DNA of 64,000 bases from an uncultured Nitrospira sp. (GCA_902500825.1 CABVRX010000004.1:62001-126000), one strand, 5' to 3'; numbered from the stretch's first letter, positions 19,033 to 26,959 are shown. Notes: generated by a model from the sequence alone, not told the origin. Translations and numbers: made by a program.

Positions 19033-19707
19033 TCATGTGAGCCATTTCATTGAGGCGGCCATATAGGCAGCGGAGAGAAATGTAGAAACGCGCTTATCGT
19101 ATCTAGTGGCGATGGTGCGGTATTGTTTGAGTTTGGCGAAGAAGTTTTCGATCAAGTGGCGGTCTTTATATAATACCTCATCATAATCGCGTTTGATTGT
19201 CCTGTTTAATTTTGGCGGGGTAACAACGGCTTTCTTTGCTTTCCTGAGTGGTTCGATCACCCGTTCATCCGCATCTCCGGCAGAAACACATCGGCCCCCT
19301 GTCGATCGTGCGCCTGTCCTGGCGTGAGATGAAAGCCCGTGGGATTGCCCAGAGCATCACAGACCGCGTGGATTTTGGTGGTTAGCCCACCTTTGCTGCG
19401 CTGATCGCTTCATCTGAATCCTTTTTTTGTCCCGCCTCGCTCCGGCGGAATGTTGATGGGCCCTGACGATTGTGGAATTGATCATCGCGTATTCGCTATC
19501 GGCATCCTTCCCCAAACGGTTGAAAACCATCTCCCAGACACCGCTTTCGGCCCAGCGCCGGTGGCGGCGGTCAATGTTCTTCCAGTCGCCAAACCGCTCC
19601 GGCAAATCCCGCCATGGAACACTCATCCGATACCGGTAAAGAAGCGCTTCGACAAACAGTCGGTTATCCTGGGCGGTTGTGCCCACCGTGTCTTTTCGGC
19701 CCGGCAA
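19033..19707 (-). pseudogene. IS5-family transposase remnant, frameshifted and internally deleted
   Basis: The N-terminal part (from a TTG at 19707) reads LFVEALLYRYRMSVPWRDLP and MINSTIVRAHQHSAGARR, typical of IS5-family (IS427-like) DDE transposases. After a frameshift near 19430 the match continues as GGLTTKIHAVCDALGNPTGF and HLTPGQAHDRQGADVFLPEM. Then a block including the IADKAFD-type catalytic Asp segment is lost, and the end resumes as DADERVIEPLRKAKK and HLIENFFAKLKQYRTIATRY. The gene cannot make an active enzyme. Its upstream terminal repeat appears to be removed, because the IS1595-type element begins eight bases before the start codon. Confidence 0.85.
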
Positions 19708-19714
19708 TAAATTT

Positions 19715-20436
19715 GGGGCTGACGTAGTTAAGGCCTAGTGTTTGGATGATTATACCAATATTTCAGCTGCCTGAGCAGCCTTTGGACGGGTACCGTCATT
19801 GGAGCGCCACTCGCACTCCTTCAAATACCAATAGAAACTTTCTTTGCGAATCCCGTTGAATCTGCGCAGGTGCCGCTTGGCTTGGTTCCAAAAGTTTTCG
19901 ATGCCGTTGATGTGATGGCCACGTGCGGAGACAAACGTTTTACTGTGGTTCACGCGTCGGTGACGGAACTCGGAGACATCCAGCGTGTCATACTCACGGA
20001 AGCTGTCAGTATACACGATGCTATCGGGCCGAACCCGCTCACGGATAATGGGCATCAACGTCTTGGATTTGGCATTGGGGATGACGGCGGCCACCACATG
20101 ACCGCCCCGTTTTAGCAGGCCAAACACCGGGACCTTCCCGGCCGCCGCACGGCCTCGTCTGCCTTTACGTACACCGCCGAAATAACACGCATCGGCTTCC
20201 ACTTCCCCCGACAACTCATAATTCGGCAACTTGCTGGCGATCAACTGGCGTACTCGCTGGTAAAAATAAATCGCCGTGTTGGCTTGGACGCCAACCAACA
20301 GTGCCGCTGCCCGGGCCGTCGTCCCGGCCACAAACTGCTCCAGCAGTTTCCCTTGCTGGCGTCCGGTCATCCGACTGCGGCGCTGATACATCTCGCTCAG
20401 CTACCCTCTTTGGGTCTGCTTAGCTACGTCAGCCCC
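19715..20436 (-). mobile_element. IS1595-family insertion sequence (IS1016-like), complete
   Basis: A 722-base element with terminal inverted repeats GGGGCTGACGTAGYTAAG at 19715-19732 and 20419-20436 (17 of 18 bases match). It encodes one transposase (19750-20391). The eight bases flanking each end (ATAAATTT on the left, TTCTGTTA on the right) do not match, so no target duplication survives. That suggests a deletion or recombination after insertion. On its left it abuts the IS5 remnant; on its right its terminal repeat supplies the stop codon of the guanidinase-like gene. Confidence 0.88.
19750..20391 (-). CDS. IS1595-family transposase (ISXO2-like DDE domain)
   Basis: A 213-residue transposase of the short IS1016-like kind. 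The ISXO2-like catalytic domain shows the first Asp in EADACYFGGVRKGRRGRAA, the second Asp in VYTDSFREYDTLD, and the HHINGIENFWNQAKRHLRRF motif, where Glu (in GIENFW) is the last catalytic residue. The reading frame is intact and normal in length, so the element may still be active. It is the only gene inside the terminal repeats. Confidence 0.92.
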   Translation of the reverse strand: MYQRRSRMTGRQQGKLLEQFVAGTTARAAALLVGVQANTAIYFYQRVRQLIASKLPNYELSGEVEADACYFGGVRKGRRGRAAAGKVPVFGLLKRGGHVVAAVIPNAKSKTLMPIIRERVRPDSIVYTDSFREYDTLDVSEFRHRRVNHSKTFVSARGHHINGIENFWNQAKRHLRRFNGIRKESFYWYLKECEWRSNDGTRPKAAQAAEILV

Positions 20437-21574
20437 TTCTGTTAAGCAGGTTTCCGGATCGTACCTGGCAGGCCAGGACGTCGCAGATGACGCGTGTGGC
20501 CATGAGGCTCGTAATCTCCGCTGCGTCGTAGGGCGGTGAGCATTCCACGATCTCCATCCCAGCCAGCGGCTTTGTATCCGCGATGATCTGGAGAAACTTC
20601 AGGACTTCACGCGGCAGGAATCCACCCGGTTCCGGCCAGCCGGTGCCCGGCACGAAGGCGGCGTCCAAGCAATCGACGTCGAAGCTCAACCACACGGCAT
20701 CCACCCCATCAAACGCCACTTCGAGTGCCTGCTTCGCGGCATTCTCGATGCCCATTTCCACGCAATCGGTCACGGTCATGATCGTGGTTTGGCGTTCACG
20801 GCCGACCTTCACGCCGGGTCTGGGCGCTTGCCAACCGCCGATGCCGATCTGGACAAGATTCTTAGCCGGCACGTTGGGGATATTCGTCGCGTGAAACCAG
20901 GGCGTGGTATGCATGCGTTCATCGAGATCGGTCTCCTGCGTGTCCACGTGCCGGTCGAAATGCAGGATGCCGAGTTTCTTGCCGTTCATATTCTGCGCGA
21001 CACCCCGCACGGTGGCAAAGCCCAGGGAATGGTCTCCGCCGAGTACCACGGGAAACGCGCCGCTGGCATAGACATGCCCCACGCCTTTACTGACTTGATC
21101 GAAGGTCTTTTCGATGTTGCCGGGAATCGTAAACACATCGCCGACATCGCAGATCGAAATGGATTCCCGCAAATCCACGCCGAGCTCAAAGCTGTAGGTG
21201 CCGTACAGGGCAGAGATCTTGCGGATGCCTTGGGGGCCGAAGCGGGTACCGGCTCGATACGTCGTCCCGCCATCGAATGGCGCGCCGAGAATAGCGACAT
21301 CATATTGGCCGCATTTACGGACATCTTCGACATACGGCGCCTTGATAAAGGTGTTGATGCCGGCAAAGTGCGGCAGTTCCCCACGGCTGAACGTGGGAAT
21401 CCGACGATCGACGATCGAATCGGCCCCAGGAAGGCCCACTTCAAGACCGTGGGCGATTTCTTCTTCAAACTTCGTGGTCGGCAGCAACGCCTCCGCTTCG
21501 ACCGCGAACTTCGCTTCCGGCCCGTATTTGTCATGCAGGGGGACCTTGCCTTGGTACTTCCCTTTTTTCGCCAT
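20429..21574 (-). CDS. gdmH: Ureohydrolase, probable guanidine hydrolase (guanidinase, GdmH-like)
   Basis: A 381-residue arginase/agmatinase-fold enzyme. Binuclear metal ligands are all present: His182 (GGDHS), Asp207, His209 and Asp211 (HFDRHVDTQ), Asp299 and Asp301 (SFDVDCLD). The Arg inside HFDRHVD, where agmatinases normally have Ala (HFDAHxD), and the ~85-residue N-terminal extension fit my memory of the Ni-dependent guanidinases of cyanobacteria and comammox Nitrospira. The reaction would be guanidine to urea plus ammonia. Context agrees: an APC permease 84 bases upstream on the same strand, under a guanidine-I riboswitch. AAGGAG precedes the ATG. The last codons (NLLNRRG and TGA) run into the terminal repeat of the IS1595 element, which provides the stop, so the native C-terminus has probably been altered by a few residues. 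Agmatinase remains a possible alternative. Confidence 0.85.
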   Translation of the reverse strand: MAKKGKYQGKVPLHDKYGPEAKFAVEAEALLPTTKFEEEIAHGLEVGLPGADSIVDRRIPTFSRGELPHFAGINTFIKAPYVEDVRKCGQYDVAILGAPFDGGTTYRAGTRFGPQGIRKISALYGTYSFELGVDLRESISICDVGDVFTIPGNIEKTFDQVSKGVGHVYASGAFPVVLGGDHSLGFATVRGVAQNMNGKKLGILHFDRHVDTQETDLDERMHTTPWFHATNIPNVPAKNLVQIGIGGWQAPRPGVKVGRERQTTIMTVTDCVEMGIENAAKQALEVAFDGVDAVWLSFDVDCLDAAFVPGTGWPEPGGFLPREVLKFLQIIADTKPLAGMEIVECSPPYDAAEITSLMATRVICDVLACQVRSGNLLNRRG

Positions 21575-21658
21575 GATGACTCCTTGGTTGAGAGATGGAT
21601 GAATTAATGACTGCTCGAACTCTGTTGCAACACGAAACTCGGCGAACTAATCTCCTTT

Positions 21659-23137
21659 TCATTCTTGAGTCGGTGTGGACTCCCTCGGACGCATCAATAC
21701 GTCGTCTCTTCTTGGTTTAACGGCGAGAAGATACAGCGTGGTCAGCCCTAAGATGCTTCCGAGAACCAACGGGACGGCCCAGAGTTGCCACCAGGGGGCG
21801 TCAGGCGAAATGGCGTAGGGGCGCGGCCACGCAATATTGACGAATTCAAACACCGACCACAGAAACGCCGCGGTATTGATCAGCAAGCCCCAAACGCCCA
21901 GCTTCAGGTGACCCAACGAAGGATCCCATCGACCTGTGAGACGGGTAAAGAGTCCAACACCAGTGGTCATCGCAAACATGGCGTACAGACCGCCCGTGCC
22001 GAACGCCAGCACCGTCGCGACTGCTTCATCATTGAGTCCGAAGAGCAGTCCGAGTGTTGCCAATAGGACCGTGAAGAGCACGCCATTGTGCGGAGCACCG
22101 GCAGAAGTGACCCGACTGAGCACGGCCGGCATACTGCCTTCGCGCGCCATGGAAAACACAATGCGGGATGTGTACTGCACCATGGAGGACCCGCAGGCCA
22201 GGAACGCGATCATGACAATCGCCAGAAACGGGGTTTCCGCCCAGGCGCCAAAGTTGTCGACGATCACAGGCGTAACGGGATCGGACGCGGCGCTCGTATG
22301 GACCAGGGTGTCGCGGTTAAAGCTCAGGGTGAGGGCGGCGGAGTTGAAGAGCACCACGCTGCCCACCATGCAGAGCGACAGGAAGATTGCGCGAGGCACC
22401 ATCCGTTTGGGCTCTTGAGTTTCCTCGGCGATGGTGGAGCACGCATCGAAGCCGATAAACGCCCACCCGGAAATGGCGAGCGCCGCCAGAAACGCAGCGG
22501 TCTGGCTGGGGGCGGTTCCCGTCCCGAGATGTGCAAACAGTTCGGAGAATTCGTGTTGCCGAAAAAACAAGAACAGCAGCAACGCGACCCCGAACGAGCC
22601 GACGATTTCCGCGTAGACTCCCAGGGAGATAAGGAACTTAAAGACGGCGACGTGGACCAGGTTGAGGACGGTGCAGATCAGCATAAACACCGCGCCCCAG
22701 AGCACGAGGGTGACGCCTGTGCCGCTGCCTGATCCGAAAAAAATCGCCAGCCAGACCCCGCCGGTGTAGGCCGTCGTGGTGAGCATGGCGATCGTGGAAC
22801 TGACGTAGATGGCCCCGGCATAGGTGCCGGCAGTAGCGCCTCCGAGCTGTCTCGCCCATTTATACGCGCCTCCCGCAATCGGAATCTGCGAGGACAGTTC
22901 CGCATAGACAGTCGCCACCAATAGCTGCATCACCAGACAGAGCGCCAGTGCGGAGAACCACCCGCCGCCGGCAACCACCGTCTGCACGCCGATAATGGCG
23001 TAGAGTCCCGCCACAGGCGAAACGGTGGCGAATCCGATGGTGAGGCTGTTCCAAAGACTGAGGCTACGGTTGAGTGTCTCGGGAGGACTTGTCGCGGAAG
23101 CAGGAAAAATCGTATCCGGACTTTCTTTCATTAGCAT
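21659..23137 (-). CDS. APC-superfamily permease, probable guanidine importer
   Basis: A 492-residue amino acid/polyamine/organocation permease with about 12 membrane segments. The family's first helix reads LTIGFATVSPVAGLYAIIGV and the region ELSSQIPIAGGAYKWARQLG is the conserved APC loop. FIGFDACSTIAEETQEPKRM is another family hallmark. The start at 23137 (AGAGAGG six bases upstream) is chosen; a longer open frame to 23416 would run through the riboswitch and is rejected. A 25-codon leader ORF overlaps this start by seven bases. Riboswitch control and the adjacent ureohydrolase point to guanidine as substrate, though the APC fold alone would equally suit amino acids or polyamines. Confidence 0.87.
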   Translation of the reverse strand: MLMKESPDTIFPASATSPPETLNRSLSLWNSLTIGFATVSPVAGLYAIIGVQTVVAGGGWFSALALCLVMQLLVATVYAELSSQIPIAGGAYKWARQLGGATAGTYAGAIYVSSTIAMLTTTAYTGGVWLAIFFGSGSGTGVTLVLWGAVFMLICTVLNLVHVAVFKFLISLGVYAEIVGSFGVALLLFLFFRQHEFSELFAHLGTGTAPSQTAAFLAALAISGWAFIGFDACSTIAEETQEPKRMVPRAIFLSLCMVGSVVLFNSAALTLSFNRDTLVHTSAASDPVTPVIVDNFGAWAETPFLAIVMIAFLACGSSMVQYTSRIVFSMAREGSMPAVLSRVTSAGAPHNGVLFTVLLATLGLLFGLNDEAVATVLAFGTGGLYAMFAMTTGVGLFTRLTGRWDPSLGHLKLGVWGLLINTAAFLWSVFEFVNIAWPRPYAISPDAPWWQLWAVPLVLGSILGLTTLYLLAVKPRRDDVLMRPRESTPTQE

Positions 23138-23208
23138 GACAGACCTCTCTGACGTGGCAGCAGGTCTGACTGATCCGGTACGGAGAGAACTATAGGGTGG
23201 AAATGCAT
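23131..23208 (-). CDS. 25-codon leader ORF overlapping the permease start
   Basis: An ATG at 23208 with AGGAGG seven bases upstream opens a 25-codon frame beginning MHFHPIVLSV and ending with TAA at 23131. Its last codons overlap the permease ATG (ATGCTAA), a typical translational-coupling junction. Its ribosome binding site and start codon are complementary to a segment inside the riboswitch. The peptide resembles no known protein, so if it is translated its role is probably in coupling, not as a product. Translation is an inference. Confidence 0.55.
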   Translation of the reverse strand: MHFHPIVLSVPDQSDLLPRQRGLSC

Positions 23209-23306
23209 AACGAAGCCTCCTGTTGGAAAGGCTAAATTCCCAAAAGGCCATGTACCTCAGTACATGATCTCCCGGGCTTTTATCCCTCCGTGGAGCCTCG
23301 TTATGC
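23205..23306 (-). promoter_or_regulatory. Putative riboswitch expression platform (SD-sequestering pair)
   Basis: The bases at 23205-23220, which encode the leader ORF Shine-Dalgarno and start codon, are inverted-repeat partners of 23292-23306 inside the aptamer's P3-type hairpin. Pairing gives 15 base pairs with one G-U wobble and one bulge. A small hairpin (CATGTAC, loop TGAG, GTACATG) lies between them at 23250-23267. There is no T-run, so a translational rather than a transcriptional switch is indicated. Confidence 0.65.
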
Positions 23307-23375
23307 GAGGCCGGAAACTCTTGGACCAGACACTGCCCACTAAGGGCAACCGGAACCCTAGTTTCCCTTTTGGAA
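23267..23375 (-). promoter_or_regulatory. Guanidine-I riboswitch (ykkC class)
   Basis: The minus strand contains the hallmark conserved blocks of the ykkC/guanidine-I aptamer in the right order: CTAGGGTTCCGG (about 23350-23361), TGTCTGGTCCAAGAG, and ACGGAGGGATAAAAGCCCGG followed by GAGA (about 23268-23290). This class binds guanidinium and turns on genes for guanidine export, import or breakdown. Here it lies about 130 bases upstream of the permease start, transcribed in the same direction. A -35/-10 pair just upstream fits a transcript that begins with the aptamer. Confidence 0.93.
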
Positions 23376-23387
23376 CGATTTACTGAG

Positions 23388-23416
23388 AGCCTATTACTTC
23401 GCCAGACCAAAGTCAA
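23388..23416 (-). promoter_or_regulatory. Promoter of the guanidine riboswitch transcript
   Basis: On the minus strand, TTGACT (23411-23416) and TAGGCT (23388-23393) are separated by 17 bases. Transcription would start near 23381, about six bases before the first conserved aptamer region. The -10 box is weak, so strength is uncertain. The remaining bases up to 23691 hold no gene or other structure that I can see. Confidence 0.5.
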
Positions 23417-23691
23417 GTCATGAGAGGGTGGCGAGGTCTCTCACTAGAGTATAACGGCTGCACGACCAGCAATCCTCTCCCAGTTGGAACCTCCCTGATG
23501 ATGCGAAATGTATTGCCAGTAATTTTTCATGCGACCATACTGTTTCTTAGTGCGGATCTCCGAGCCACACCCACACCCCGAGCACAGTTTTCGGAACCAC
23601 CTTTCTTGCCTCGTCCCCTTAGAGTATTTGTGCTAGGATGCGCGACTGTGCGCTTGCCTAATCATATTCCTATTGCCTTAGCCTGATCGCC

Positions 23692-24720
23692 ATGGCGTCC
23701 TCGGCTGCCTCACCACCTTCTGACTATCGCTTTTTGCTCCTCATTATCCCCTCGTTGTCCATCCTGCTTCTCGCGGTCGGCCTGTTTGAATTCGGCTCCA
23801 ACATTACGGTGGAGAATTTTCATACTCTCACGCACCGGCTGATGCACCCTGCCTCCGAAGCCTCAACCAAGCCGTTGGACCCTTCGCAGTTTCTGGTTGA
23901 GGTCAAGTCCCGGTATATTTGGCTGACGACCGTCGTGGTTGCGCTGGTGGCCGGGCTCTATGCTCTGATCTCCTGCGGAGCGATCATCTACCAGGCTCAT
24001 CCACGACCGCGCCTGATAATAGTTATCGCCCTTGGAATATTCCTCGCCTCGATTGGAATCGCATTCATTTGGGCACTCGATGAGACACATGCACTCTACC
24101 GAGCGGTCTTTAGCTTTAGCTACGACAACCTTCGTCAGGCCGGACGCCAACGCATCAGCGAGGATCTCTTACGCTATGCCATGGTAGTGGTGTCTATCGT
24201 CAATGTGGAATTCCTTGTGGTGCCAGTAGTGGCTCTGCTCGCTGCGTGCAGCACACTTGCCTCACCGATCACCGGCACTCAGCCCAATCCCGAGTTTTGG
24301 GCATTGCAGATGGGACGGTTGAAAGAAGTCTTGAGCGCAGCGTCGGCGATTCTCGTCAGCGGGGTCTTGCATATGGGAGCCTGGCTGCGCTGGCCGGCTG
24401 CGCTGGTTGCCGACACCAAGGCGCACGAAGCGTTACTGGGCGCCGCCTTAGCCATCACGCTTTTTTGGGGTGTCACATTTACCTTGATGTTGGTGTCCAC
24501 ATATTTGCCCGCCGCCCTACTTCTTGCCAGACGCGCGCAAGCACTGTTATTGGAAAGTCCCCCTCAACCATCCGCGCCTGACCCGCAGCAATGGCTCAAG
24601 GACCATGGTTTGTTCCTCTCGTTGCAAGATCATTTGCCCCAGTTCGGGCTCATGCTCGCGCCTCTGCTCGCCAGCCCTCTGAGCTCTCTGCTGCTCGCTC
24701 CGCTCACGCCGACGGGCTAA
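23692..24720 (+). CDS. Integral membrane protein of unknown family
   Basis: A 342-residue protein that I do not recognise. It has at least five hydrophobic segments: about residues 13-33 (FLLLIIPSLSILLLAVGLFE), 75-100 (IWLTTVVVALVAGLYALISC), 105-127 (RLIIVIALGIFLASIGIAFI), 165-185, and 250-270 (FWGVTFTLMLVSTYLPAALL). A soluble loop lies between the first two. The C-terminus ends in a leucine-rich hydrophobic stretch. The initiation site lacks a good ribosome binding sequence. It is divergent from the guanidine operon and convergent with the methyltransferase gene, so it appears to be transcribed alone. Confidence 0.65.
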   Translation: MASSAASPPSDYRFLLLIIPSLSILLLAVGLFEFGSNITVENFHTLTHRLMHPASEASTKPLDPSQFLVEVKSRYIWLTTVVVALVAGLYALISCGAIIYQAHPRPRLIIVIALGIFLASIGIAFIWALDETHALYRAVFSFSYDNLRQAGRQRISEDLLRYAMVVVSIVNVEFLVVPVVALLAACSTLASPITGTQPNPEFWALQMGRLKEVLSAASAILVSGVLHMGAWLRWPAALVADTKAHEALLGAALAITLFWGVTFTLMLVSTYLPAALLLARRAQALLLESPPQPSAPDPQQWLKDHGLFLSLQDHLPQFGLMLAPLLASPLSSLLLAPLTPTG

Positions 24721-24800
24721 GAGCAATCTCATCTAAGCAGCCCGTTCCGTTATTCAGGTGTCCAAGGGAAAGAATGATCCGTGTACTGGATACAATGACG

Positions 24801-26261
24801 TTACCGGCAGGCAAAGTGGCAGTATTCGACGGGGCTGGGAGGGGCGCTGAGTGCCATACTAATGGCATCATTCTCGTAGCCGATCTCTTCCAAGTCTTTT
24901 TGCGCCCGGGCAAGTTCTTCTTCGGTCAGGTAGGCCACGGTGTCCGGAATACCATTGTCTTTCAGCACACACAAAATGGCACCCAAGGTCTCACGCTCTT
25001 CCGCCGGCATATTGGCGCTTAACGGAAATTCGAGCCGACGCCGATAGGGACTTTCAAAGGTTTCGTTCAACGCTCTGATGGTCTTCAGGACAAGTCTGTC
25101 CTGCTTCCAAGTCTGGAGCGTTGGCCCTGCGGTCGGGTGGGTCGCCAACAGATCCATAAGCGTGATGACATTCGTATTCAACGACCGTCCGACGAATTCC
25201 CGCTGAGATTCGAGTGTCGTCTGCTTGATTCCCAAATGCTTGGCGACCGCCTCGACCAGTGCAAAATTGACCATGAAGCTGTATTGCCCGCCGAACTGGC
25301 CGTAACAGGGCTTTTCCGGATCGTTCAACACTTTCATGTCCCCGGTCCCCGCATCGAACACACTGAAGCCGATCGCATCCGGCGCCAGAAGCCGTTTGGC
25401 CTCTTTCAAGGTCGCGAAAGCTCCGGCGTTGACCGGCACCAAGACTTCTTGATCGATGGACTGCAGAAACTCAGCGATCGTTTTCCGGTAAGGTACGTCT
25501 TTCCATTCAACTTTGCGGTATTCTTTTTCCCAGACCAGCTCATCAAAGAAGGGAGGGAACGTCTTCAGCCCATCGAGATCATTGTTCTGAAAAGCCCGCA
25601 CGAACGCCGACCAATCCTGAATCTTGCCATGGAGAGACTCGCTGAGGTTGGGACGGAGATATTCTTCCTCGACTTCGCCGTCATGTTTCGCCAACAATTT
25701 CGTCGGCAGATCGTTCCATAGCTCATTACAGATGATCCGATCGACGCCGGCGTCGGCGATACCGGCCAAATGCTCGACAGATCCCCGATGGGTTTCGATG
25801 TGCGCTCGATGCAGTGCCAGATCAGGATGCGCCAGAGCCCCATCCAGCACCGTTTGCTGCCAATCGGCCATAACATACCGGACACGTGGATAAACCGTAT
25901 TTTCTTTGTCGAGGGTCTTGAGATGACTAAGGAAGCAGGCCGCAAGATTGCCGTTGCCGGGCCCCAACTCTAGAACCGTAAGAGGTGCGGGGTGAGACGT
26001 CACGCGGGAGGAATCGGCAGATTGGCGATTGATGGATGACGATTGACGGTTTCTGATCTTCTCACGTTCGATGACCCGTTCGTAATAATCGGCCGCCAGC
26101 GCGTGGGCGAGACGGAAGTCCGCTGAGGCGTAGGTCTGGTAATACGATCGGAGTTGGTCACCCCGCAGCCCATAGAAGAGCTGGTTAACATGAGTCTGCC
26201 ATTGATCGAGGGGTTTATATTCCCCGATCAGCTGTGGAAGGGCGTCAGCATCTTGCAACAT
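24801..26261 (-). CDS. SAM-dependent methyltransferase, MidA/DUF185-like
   Basis: A 486-residue protein with a Rossmann-fold methyltransferase core. Motif I is VLELGPGNGNLAACFLSHL, and downstream IICNELWNDLPTKLLAKHDG resembles the MidA/NDUFAF7 motif of SAM-dependent protein-arginine methyltransferases (NELLDALPV). The N-terminal helix region carries an in-frame serine-rich insertion of about 25 residues (IRNRQSSSINRQSADSSRVT and a few more) just before motif I, encoded by short repeats. The C-terminal half has no assigned domain. The substrate is unknown. It is transcribed alone, convergent with the membrane protein gene. Confidence 0.7.
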   Translation of the reverse strand: MLQDADALPQLIGEYKPLDQWQTHVNQLFYGLRGDQLRSYYQTYASADFRLAHALAADYYERVIEREKIRNRQSSSINRQSADSSRVTSHPAPLTVLELGPGNGNLAACFLSHLKTLDKENTVYPRVRYVMADWQQTVLDGALAHPDLALHRAHIETHRGSVEHLAGIADAGVDRIICNELWNDLPTKLLAKHDGEVEEEYLRPNLSESLHGKIQDWSAFVRAFQNNDLDGLKTFPPFFDELVWEKEYRKVEWKDVPYRKTIAEFLQSIDQEVLVPVNAGAFATLKEAKRLLAPDAIGFSVFDAGTGDMKVLNDPEKPCYGQFGGQYSFMVNFALVEAVAKHLGIKQTTLESQREFVGRSLNTNVITLMDLLATHPTAGPTLQTWKQDRLVLKTIRALNETFESPYRRRLEFPLSANMPAEERETLGAILCVLKDNGIPDTVAYLTEEELARAQKDLEEIGYENDAISMALSAPPSPVEYCHFACR

Positions 26262-26398
26262 ATCGCATGGTCCTGAATTAATTTGTTGAATAGGCCGTAC
26301 GGAGGCCGAAATCCTAACAGATGCCCGGAAAACGCCGCAATGGGGAACTTGCTGTCGGTTTATTGACAGCGCCGGCTCAAGAGGTGTAGCAGACAGTC

Positions 26399-26959
26399 AT
26401 GATGAACAAGGCCCTCCGTCTGGGAATTGTGATAGCCTGGTCCCTCCTGTGGTCCCAAGCGGCTCCAGCCGAAGACCTGCCTCTCACCGAAAACGTACCG
26501 ATCTCAAAGTTTCAGAATCGCACAGAGGACGCGAGGCCCTACGATTTCGATGCGCCACCGCAGGGTATGTTTCGTTCCATTGCTTTGGCAGAAGATTTTG
26601 AGGAACGTCTGGGATTTCAGCGCACTCACGAAATCGTGCCGGTCAAACCCACCGACCGGTTCGCTCCCGACGTCCCGGCTATTTTTATCGTGTTCTCGCT
26701 CCATCAACACTATCAGGGGTTCAAGGTCTTCGGCCGCTGCACGCCCGAACAGGTGGCCGGTGCCATATCAGGGACGATCGTCAGCGAAGACGCCATGCAC
26801 ATCGCCTTGGAGGATGACAGCGGCTATCTTAAACTGTCTCCCCCGAAAAGCGGTTGGAAGCCCGGTCAATATAAGATCGAAATCCATGTGGGCGAGCAGA
26901 TCAATGAGACGAGCTTAATGGGTACGATGCGTTTCACCATCGTGGCATTCGACAAGTAG
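26399..26959 (+). CDS. Secreted hypothetical protein
   Basis: A 186-residue protein with a signal peptide (IVIAWSLLWSQAAPAED, cleavage after APA). The mature part contains an all-beta region (IFIVFSLHQHYQGFKVFGRC and YKIEIHVGEQINETSLMGTM) that could form an immunoglobulin-like sandwich. I do not recognise a named family. It has one cysteine in the mature part and no lipobox. There is a second ATG directly after the first. It is upstream of the glycosyltransferase set on the same strand, with a 118-base gap, so it may be transcribed separately. Confidence 0.65.
   Translation: MMNKALRLGIVIAWSLLWSQAAPAEDLPLTENVPISKFQNRTEDARPYDFDAPPQGMFRSIALAEDFEERLGFQRTHEIVPVKPTDRFAPDVPAIFIVFSLHQHYQGFKVFGRCTPEQVAGAISGTIVSEDAMHIALEDDSGYLKLSPPKSGWKPGQYKIEIHVGEQINETSLMGTMRFTIVAFDK

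Noticed and set aside
23138-23416. An N-terminal extension of the permease up to 23416.
   Set aside because: It would translate the riboswitch and leader. The segment has no permease-like sequence, and a good ribosome binding site exists at 23137.
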